Of a DNA stretch of 20,620 nt, positions 16,926 to 20,620 are shown piece after piece. Origin of the DNA: JAHFUI01 sp041485905 (GTDB lineage Bacteria; Acidobacteriota; Vicinamibacteria; Vicinamibacterales; CAVVIG01); contig JBGPKK010000078.1 in the NCBI GenBank assembly GCA_041485905.1, forward strand, positions 1 to 20,620, in the 5' to 3' direction. The notes beneath the pieces were generated by a model. It had not been told where the DNA came from, searched no databases, and saw only the letters and a list, made by a program, of their open reading frames with translations. The position numbers and the translations under genes were made by a program. Each line of letters begins with the position of its first letter. The first letter of the stretch is position 1.

Positions 16926-16991
16926 CCGTGGATTGGCGCCCTCCACTTATTACGGGAATCCTGTGGATATGGCGCCGCGACCAATCCACGG
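16926..16991. repeat. Long inverted repeat between intI and attI
   Basis: CCGTGGATTGG (16926-16936) and CCAATCCACGG (16981-16991) form a perfect 11-base-pair stem, with GGCGCC repeated just inside each arm (16935-16940 and 16971-16976). It is roughly 160 bases left of the attI core. It resembles an attC in size and symmetry but lacks the AAC/GTTRRRY core boxes. Confidence 0.6.
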
Positions 16992-17035
16992 TTGGCTTTG
17001 CGACGGAATCCAGCAAACACTTCTGTCGATGGCAG

Positions 17036-17064
17036 TTGACCGGAAGCCAAGACACGAGAAGAAT
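17036..17064 (+). promoter_or_regulatory. Candidate cassette promoter (Pc)
   Basis: TTGACC (17036-17041) is followed after exactly 17 bases by AAGAAT (17059-17064), matching the -35 consensus at five of six positions and the -10 at four of six. It points into the cassette array and lies between intI and the attI core, where integron Pc promoters are found. Confidence 0.4.
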
Positions 17065-17084
17065 GATCCCACGCGGCATAGTCT

Positions 17085-17155
17085 GGGTGACGGCGCGTGG
17101 ACGTATTCGCAGCAGGTAACGGCAGTTGGCGCCGTCCACCCATACAATGTTATGC
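17085..17155 (+). other. attI region with recombination core GTTATGC
   Basis: The core GTTATGC (17149-17155) is exactly complementary to the R'' box GCATAAC (17707-17713) of the first cassette's attC, which fixes the join between attI and the cassette at G17149/T17150. The left limit of attI cannot be seen; an imperfect inverted pair, GTGGAC near 17097 and GTCCAC near 17134, lies just upstream. The core is not flanked on the left by an attC-like partner, so it is attI rather than another cassette end. Confidence 0.65.
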
Positions 17156-17198
17156 CGATCACTTCCCGGAACGATCGAGACGACGATAAGATGGCGAG

Positions 17199-17477
17199 GT
17201 GGCGTACAGCTTCGAATGGGATCCGAAGAAGGCAGCTTCGAACCTCAAGGATCACGGTGTCTCCTTCGACGAGGCCACCACCGTCTTCGGTGACATCTTG
17301 GCCATGAATATGCCCGATCCTGATCATTCCGAGGGCGAAGAGCGCTTTCTCGTGCTCGGGATGTCGCGCGCTTCAAGACTCGTGGTGGTCTCATACGCCG
17401 AGCGGCCGCCGCGGACACGGATCATCAGCGCCCGACTGGCCACGGGCCATGAGAGACGGAAATATGAAAACGACTAA
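17199..17477 (+). CDS. brnT: BrnT family toxin
   Basis: This 92-residue RelE-fold ribonuclease toxin is the toxin half of a type II module. It carries the family N-terminus FEWDPKKAASNLKDHGVSFDEA, then VFGDILA, and the C-terminal block RTRIISARLATGHERRKYE, which holds the conserved arginines. Family members cleave RNA and halt translation until bound by BrnA. The start is GTG 17199 with a poor ribosome site; a nearby ATG at 17191 is out of frame. It overlaps the antitoxin start by 14 bases, typical of the toxin-first brnTA order. It is the first gene of integron cassette 1, 49 bases after the attI join, and could be driven by Pc or by an own promoter not clearly visible. Confidence 0.85.
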   Translation: MAYSFEWDPKKAASNLKDHGVSFDEATTVFGDILAMNMPDPDHSEGEERFLVLGMSRASRLVVVSYAERPPRTRIISARLATGHERRKYEND

Positions 17478-17712
17478 GGCAAGAAAATCGGCTGCCGATG
17501 CCGACACAATGCGCCCAGAGTACGACTTCTCCAACGCCGTGCGCGGCGTAACGGCGGCGCGATATGCGCAGGGCACGAATGTCGTGCTTCTCGAGCCGGA
17601 CGTTGCTCAGCTTTTTCCAGACAGCCGGGCGGTTAACGAGGCACTACGCACGCTTGCCAGGCTTGCTCGCGTGACGCCTCGCCCAAAGGTGCGGCACAAA
17701 CGGACGGCATAA
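17464..17712 (+). CDS. brnA: BrnA-like antitoxin
   Basis: This 82-residue protein is the antitoxin partner of the preceding toxin. A basic N-terminus (MKTTKARKSAADADT) is followed by the family block MRPEYDFSNAVRGVTAARYA, then GTNVVLLEPDVAQLFPDS and a helix AVNEALRTLARLARV, consistent with a ribbon-helix-helix DNA-binding fold in which the strand is VVLLEPDVA. ATG 17464 is chosen over an in-frame ATG 17449. Its stop codon TAA (17710-17712) lies inside the attC R'' box, so the cassette is filled to its edge. Such antitoxins normally repress their own operon through the promoter. The assignment follows the family look and the brnT neighbour. Confidence 0.78.
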   Translation: MKTTKARKSAADADTMRPEYDFSNAVRGVTAARYAQGTNVVLLEPDVAQLFPDSRAVNEALRTLARLARVTPRPKVRHKRTA

Positions 17713-17792
17713 CATCCGCTTGGAGCCGTCGCGCCTGACGGTCCCGTGCCAATCATGTCGCCGCGGCGCGCGGCTCAAGCGGACCGTTAGAC
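17707..17792 (+). other. attC recombination site (86 bases) of cassette 1
   Basis: R'' GCATAAC (17707-17713) and R' GTTAGAC (17786-17792) bracket an imperfect palindrome. L'' TCCGCTTGGAGCCG (17715-17728) pairs with L' CGGCTCAAGCGGA (17771-17783) perfectly except for one extra G, the extrahelical base expected of attC. An inner stem CGCGCC (17730-17735) with GGCGCG (17765-17770) continues the hairpin. Cleavage would fall between G17786 and T17787. R'' is the exact complement of the GTTATGC core at the cassette's left end. Confidence 0.92.
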
Positions 17793-17978
17793 GTCTGGTT
17801 GCGGCACCTGAAGATCTTTGCAGATCTTCTTGGCGAGATCGTTGTTGATTTCGTTGTGGCGAGGGACGCTGGACGTTTTCTTGGCGGCGCGATTCAGGTA
17901 AATCGTGTGGTTGCCACCCTCACGCAGCAGCTGGCAGCCATGTTCTTCGGGATGTCGAATCAGGTCTCGCCGCTTCAA
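17787..17978 (-). CDS. hicA: HicA toxin
   Basis: This 63-residue double-stranded-RNA-binding-fold mRNA interferase has MKRRDLIRHPEEHGCQLLREGG, then the catalytic histidine in NHTIYLN (H24) and the C-terminal VPRHNEINNDLAKKICKDL. HicA cleaves mRNA and is silenced by HicB. The start is TTG 17978, overlapping the hicB stop as TTGA, so translation of the toxin depends on that of the antitoxin. The stop TAA (complement of 17787-17789) is provided by the R' core of the preceding attC, so the gene ends exactly at the cassette boundary. The gene runs against the direction of the cassette promoter. The antitoxin-first order reverses the classic hicAB arrangement but is known. Confidence 0.88.
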   Translation of the reverse strand: MKRRDLIRHPEEHGCQLLREGGNHTIYLNRAAKKTSSVPRHNEINNDLAKKICKDLQVPQPDV

Positions 17979-18196
17979 GCCCTGACTTTCAGCGGCTCAC
18001 GAATCACATCGGGGCCGGGTGCGTCCTCTTGAGCCAGCGTCCGATTCGCTTCGAGCACAAGCGCCACCGCTTCTTGCAGATTGGCTCGAGCTTCCTCCAA
18101 GGTCGCACCTTGCGTGTTCGCGCCTGGCAACTCCTCGACGAAGCCGATGTAGCCCTCGGGCACTTTCCGAAATACGGCGGTGAATTGCAGGTCCAT
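17975..18196 (-). CDS. hicB: HicB antitoxin
   Basis: This 73-residue protein has the partial RNase H-like fold of HicB: FTAVFRKVPEGYIGFVEELPG, then the hallmark ANTQGATLEEARANLQEAV and ALVLEANRTLA. It neutralises HicA by binding it. No C-terminal DNA-binding helix is present: after LEANRTLA the protein ends in an acidic Pro-rich tail, so it is a short HicB without an obvious HTH or RHH, and self-repression would need another mechanism. ATG 18196 has GGAG (complement of 18203-18206) six bases upstream. A possible -10 TATCAT (complement of 18214-18219) lies close behind, suggesting the module is transcribed leftward by its own promoter. Confidence 0.88.
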   Translation of the reverse strand: MDLQFTAVFRKVPEGYIGFVEELPGANTQGATLEEARANLQEAVALVLEANRTLAQEDAPGPDVIREPLKVRA

Positions 18197-18213
18197 GCTT
18201 GACTCCAGCAGCT

Positions 18214-18219
18214 ATGATA
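18214..18219 (-). promoter_or_regulatory. Possible -10 element for hicBA
   Basis: TATCAT on the minus strand matches the -10 consensus at five of six positions, 18 bases before the hicB start. No -35 is seen at 16 to 18 bases, and the leader would be only about 11 bases, so support is weak. Confidence 0.3.
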
Positions 18220-18257
18220 CGCGCATCCGGGGATGAGGACTTGGAAAAGCCGGAAGC

Positions 18258-18461
18258 GTGGGCGTCGATCGCAAGAACGCGTTAAAGCGGCGAGGTCACA
18301 AATCTACAAAGGTTCTGTCCCTGGATGAAACCAGGCTGGACGAGCGTTACGTGCTGGCGCGCGTTCAGTTCCTCTGGCGCTTTGAAAAAGCGCCGGCACA
18401 TGAGCACGAAGATTTCCAGCATACATTGCGGGCGCGCGGCGTGTTGCCGGCAAAGCCATAG
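18258..18461 (+). CDS. Doubtful 67-residue ORF of unknown identity
   Basis: A GTG-started frame of 67 residues (DRKNALKRRGHKSTKVLSLD... LRARGVLPAKP) lies between the hicB start and truB. It has no good ribosome-binding site, contains a perfect 8-base-pair hairpin (18376-18394), and an opposite-strand frame of similar length (18282-18491) covers the same bases. I recognise neither product. It may be a decayed cassette gene, or not coding at all. Confidence 0.2.
   Translation: MGVDRKNALKRRGHKSTKVLSLDETRLDERYVLARVQFLWRFEKAPAHEHEDFQHTLRARGVLPAKP
18376..18394. repeat. Perfect 8-base-pair hairpin
   Basis: Arms GGCGCTTT (18376-18383) and AAAGCGCC (18387-18394) with a GAA loop. It has no T-tract on either strand. 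It is the only regular structure I see in the 387 bases between hicB and truB. Confidence 0.6.
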
Positions 18462-18583
18462 ACTCTGTTGAACGGTCGCCCACACCTGCACGCCCCCACG
18501 CGACAGATAGCGGGGCGCTTCGAGGCGGCCTTTTCCTACCGCGATCAGCGGTTTAGTCCAACATCCTTACTTCTCGCATTTTT
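18462..18583. other. Upstream region of truB with no clear element
   Basis: Since the integron separates truB from the promoter of the rimP operon, a promoter for truB-rpsO-pnp should be here or earlier. I find no convincing -35/-10 pair. GTCCAAC (18556-18562) fits the attC R'' consensus but has no matching partner before the truB ATG. Confidence 0.4.
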
Positions 18584-19519
18584 ATGGACGGTGTTCTCGT
18601 CATCGACAAGCCCGTTGGCCCGACCTCACACGACGTCGTCGCGCGCGTGCGCCGCGCGATCGGCGAGCGTCGCGTCGGACACACCGGCACGCTCGACCCT
18701 GCCGCCAGCGGCGTGCTGCCGCTGGTCGTGGGCCGCGCGACCCGGCTGGCCAGGTTTCTGAGCATCGGCGGAAAAAGCTACGAGGCTTCCATCCGTCTGG
18801 GCATATCCACCGATACCGGCGACGCGCAGGGAACCGCCGTCGGTGCGCTGTTTCAGCACGCGCTCCCATCCTCTGACGCCATCAACGAAGCGCTCGACCC
18901 GTTCCGCGGGACGTTCCTGCAGCAGCCCCCGGCGTATTCGGCGAAGAAGATTGACGGAAAGCGGAGCCACACGCTCGCGAGAGCGCGAGCGCGTCGCACA
19001 TCCGACTTGCAGGCGGCATCAGCCACCGAGGAGGTTCACCTGCCGGCTCCGGCACGCGTCACCACCTATCGCCTCGACATCGTGGACACCCTTGCGGACG
19101 TCGTCACGCTCAGCCTGGACTGCTCGGCAGGCTTTTACGTGCGCTCGCTCGCGCACGATCTCGGCGAGCGGCTCGGTACCGGGGCGCACCTGATCGCACT
19201 GCGACGCACGCGGAGCGGCGATTTCTCGCTGCGGGACACCCTGCTCCTCGACGTCGTGGAACGCGATCGGGAGGCCGCGATCGCCGGGCTCGTCCCGTTA
19301 AGCGCGGTCCTGCTGGAGCTGTCGTCGGTCGTGCTGACGGCGGAAGGCGCGAGGCACGCGTGCCACGGACGCGATCTCGCGGCGGGTGACCTGGCGTCGA
19401 GTCTTCCTGCGGCGCTGGGGTCGTGGATCCGGTTGCTGGGGCAGGACGGCGATCTGCTCGGCATCGCGCGGCCAGCAGTCTCGCCCGGCGTTTTGCATCC
19501 CTCTGTTGTTCTGGTGTAA
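18584..19519 (+). CDS. truB: tRNA pseudouridine synthase B
   Basis: This 311-residue enzyme converts uridine 55 of tRNA (T-loop) to pseudouridine. MDGVLVIDKPVGPTSHDVV and RVGHTGTLDPAASGVLP carry the catalytic aspartate D38, KSYEASIRLGISTDTGDAQG forms the active-site strand, and GTFLQQPPAYSAKKIDGKR contains the tRNA-contacting loop. DCSAGFYVRSLAHDLGERLGTGAHLIALRRT is the conserved end of the catalytic domain, followed by a small C-terminal domain. The length is normal. The ATG at 18584 has no visible Shine-Dalgarno sequence. Normally the gene would follow nrnA directly; here about 2.9 kb of integron and spacer intervenes. The usual downstream ribF is missing and rpsO follows. Confidence 0.95.
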   Translation: MDGVLVIDKPVGPTSHDVVARVRRAIGERRVGHTGTLDPAASGVLPLVVGRATRLARFLSIGGKSYEASIRLGISTDTGDAQGTAVGALFQHALPSSDAINEALDPFRGTFLQQPPAYSAKKIDGKRSHTLARARARRTSDLQAASATEEVHLPAPARVTTYRLDIVDTLADVVTLSLDCSAGFYVRSLAHDLGERLGTGAHLIALRRTRSGDFSLRDTLLLDVVERDREAAIAGLVPLSAVLLELSSVVLTAEGARHACHGRDLAAGDLASSLPAALGSWIRLLGQDGDLLGIARPAVSPGVLHPSVVLV

Positions 19520-19608
19520 CATGTTGAGCTTGTTCGACTAACGGATTTTCGGCCATACGGCGTGTCCGGTTTCGCCTGGGTTCTGGACCGTTCGTGGAGG
19601 ACAGCAGC

Positions 19609-19878
19609 GTGCCGCTGACTAAAGACCGCAAGACAGAGCTGATTGGCAGCTACAAGACACACGAAGGCGACACCGGCTCCCCCGAAGTGCAAGTCGCCAT
19701 TCTGAGCGAACGTATCAACTACCTGACGGACCATTTCAAGACCCACGCGAAGGATCATCATTCCCGCCGCGGCCTGCTGATGCTCGTCGGCCGCCGCCGC
19801 CGCCTGCTCGACTACCTCAAGGTCAAGGATGTGCAGCGGTACGCGGATCTCATCAAGCGGCTGAATATCCGCAAGTAA
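19609..19878 (+). CDS. rpsO: Ribosomal protein S15
   Basis: The product is an 89-residue primary-binding protein of the 30S subunit, contacting helices 20-22 of 16S rRNA. It is complete and canonical: PLTKDRKTELIGSYKTHEGD, TGSPEVQVAILSERINYLTDHFK, THAKDHHSRRGLLMLVGRRRR, LLDYLKVKDVQRYADLIKRLN and the final IRK. The start is GTG 19609, with GGAGG (19596-19600) eight bases upstream. An earlier in-frame GTG at 19594 would add five residues and overlap that ribosome site, so it is rejected. The 89-base gap after truB could hold a regulatory leader, since S15 represses its own mRNA in several bacteria, but no known fold is evident. Confidence 0.97.
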   Translation: MPLTKDRKTELIGSYKTHEGDTGSPEVQVAILSERINYLTDHFKTHAKDHHSRRGLLMLVGRRRRLLDYLKVKDVQRYADLIKRLNIRK

Positions 19879-19900
19879 CCCGTCTTTCCCCTTTTAACTT

Positions 19901-20620
19901 ATGACAACCCGCGAAATACGCATTGGACAGCAGACGCTCAAATTCGAAACCGGCAAGCTCGCGAAGCAGGCGCACGGCTCGGTCATCGTTCGCTTCGGCG
20001 ATTCGGTGGTCCTCGTCACGGCCTGCCACTCGGCGAACCCCCGCGAAGGTATCGACTTCCTCCCGCTGACCGTCGATTACCGCGAATACACCTACGCCTC
20101 GGGACGCATCCCCGGCGGCTTCTTCAAGCGCGAGGGCAAGCCGGCCGAAAAGGAAGTGCTCACGAGCCGCTGTATCGACCGCCCGACGCGGCCGCTGTTC
20201 CCTGAAGGCTGGCGCTTCGAGACGCAGATCATCGCGCTCGTCCTGTCCGCCGACCAGGAGAACGACACCGACGTGCTGGCGATCACCGGCGCGTCTGTCG
20301 CGCTCGCTCTCTCGGACATCCCGTTCCAGAAGACGATCGCGGCCGTCCGCATGGGCCTCGTCGACGGCACGTTCCTCGTCAACCCGACCTTCCAGCAGCG
20401 CAAAGAGAGCAAGCTGGACCTCATCGTCGCCGGCAGCAAGGACGGGCTGGTGATGGTCGAGGCGGGCGCGAAGGAAGTCACCGAGGAGCAAGTCGTCGAG
20501 GCGCTCGACAGGGCGCACGCGGCCATCAAGCAGATCGTCGCCGTCATTGACGACCTGGCCAAGGAAGCCGGCAAGAAGAAGATGGCGGTGGCCAGGAAGG
20601 AAATCGCGGCGGCCTTCTAC
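19901..20620 (+). CDS. pnp: Polynucleotide phosphorylase (N-terminal part, cut by window end)
   Basis: The frame opens at ATG 19901 and is still open at the last base, giving 240 residues of PNPase, the phosphorolytic 3'-5' exoribonuclease of the degradosome. The first RNase PH-like domain is visible: GKLAKQAHGSVIVRFGDSVVLVTAC, then LPLTVDYREYTYASGRIPGGFFKRE (the FFRR-loop region, here FFKRE), SRCIDRPTRPLFPEGW, and DVLAITGASVALALSDIPF. The all-alpha domain begins near the end (KEVTEEQVVEALDRAH). The catalytic second PH domain, KH and S1 domains lie beyond the window. The 22-base gap after rpsO is pyrimidine-rich and contains no Shine-Dalgarno sequence. Confidence 0.96.
   Translation, partial: MTTREIRIGQQTLKFETGKLAKQAHGSVIVRFGDSVVLVTACHSANPREGIDFLPLTVDYREYTYASGRIPGGFFKREGKPAEKEVLTSRCIDRPTRPLFPEGWRFETQIIALVLSADQENDTDVLAITGASVALALSDIPFQKTIAAVRMGLVDGTFLVNPTFQQRKESKLDLIVAGSKDGLVMVEAGAKEVTEEQVVEALDRAHAAIKQIVAVIDDLAKEAGKKKMAVARKEIAAAFY

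Larger units (their letters stand above)
15747..18196. mobile_element. Small chromosomal integron: broken intI, attI, brnTA cassette with attC, hicBA module
   Basis: The parts are in canonical order. intI lies on the minus strand at the left. A candidate cassette promoter and the attI core (17149) follow, then a cassette of 637 bases (17150-17786) ended by attC, and a second toxin-antitoxin module whose attC is not recognised. The array sits between the DHH phosphoesterase gene and truB, splitting a normally contiguous operon. The right boundary is unclear; foreign sequence may extend to 18583. Confidence 0.85.

Noticed and set aside
18467..18473. GTTGAAC as an attC R' box
   Set aside because: It matches GTTRRRY, but no complementary upstream arm or R'' box was found, so chance occurrence is likely.
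18282..18491. 69-residue minus-strand frame overlapping the doubtful ORF
   Set aside because: No ribosome site and no recognised family; the two frames overlap and neither is supported, so only the plus-strand one was listed, with low confidence.
18556..18562. GTCCAAC as the start of a second attC
   Set aside because: It fits RYYYAAC, but no L arms or GTTRRRY partner follow before the truB start 22 bases later. Kept only as a possible remnant.

Overview
The window looks like a high-GC soil or environmental bacterium, most likely an acidobacterium (Vicinamibacteria-like). The basis is the long runs of housekeeping genes in acidobacterial style, a secreted protein family at 6416-7486 that I associate with Acidobacteriota, and short intergenic repeats of a kind I associate with that group. 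This placement is inference; no rRNA or marker tree is available here.

Layout. 1-2787: the tail of a membrane protein, a CYTH-domain phosphohydrolase/cyclase, then a sugar-1-phosphate nucleotidyltransferase and an aminoglycoside-phosphotransferase-fold sugar kinase with a 4-base overlap, resembling the MurU/AmgK cell-wall recycling pair. 2854-6056: a xylose-isomerase-like TIM barrel protein, asparaginyl-tRNA synthetase (one-base overlap) and a secreted di-haem cytochrome c. 6057-7983: a spacer holding a heptamer repeat and a 32-residue membrane microprotein, then two secreted proteins on the minus strand, translationally coupled. 8042-9451: rimO, the S12 methylthiotransferase.

9444-20620 is the conserved translation/RNA operon: an extended -10 promoter candidate and an attenuator-like hairpin, then rimP, nusA, infB, rbfA, a DHH phosphoesterase (nrnA-like), truB, rpsO and pnp (cut by the window end). 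These genes act in ribosome assembly, transcription elongation, initiation, nanoRNA turnover, tRNA modification and RNA decay. ylxR and ylxQ are absent between nusA and infB, and ribF is absent between truB and rpsO.

The notable feature is that this operon is interrupted between the DHH gene and truB by a small integron of about 2.5 kb (15747-18196). It has an integron integrase gene on the minus strand with a one-base frameshift, a candidate cassette promoter, an attI junction at 17149, a first cassette (17150-17786) carrying a brnT/brnA toxin-antitoxin pair and ending in a textbook attC (17707-17792), and then an inverted hicB/hicA toxin-antitoxin pair with no attC that I can recognise behind it. 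It reads as a decayed, immobilised integron held by two addiction modules.

A second theme is short-period repeats. Five loci carry arrays of 7- or 8-base units, each with a different consensus, four at gene ends and one inside the rimO reading frame. A separate palindromic element occurs twice in opposite orientations (131-160 and 9521-9553).
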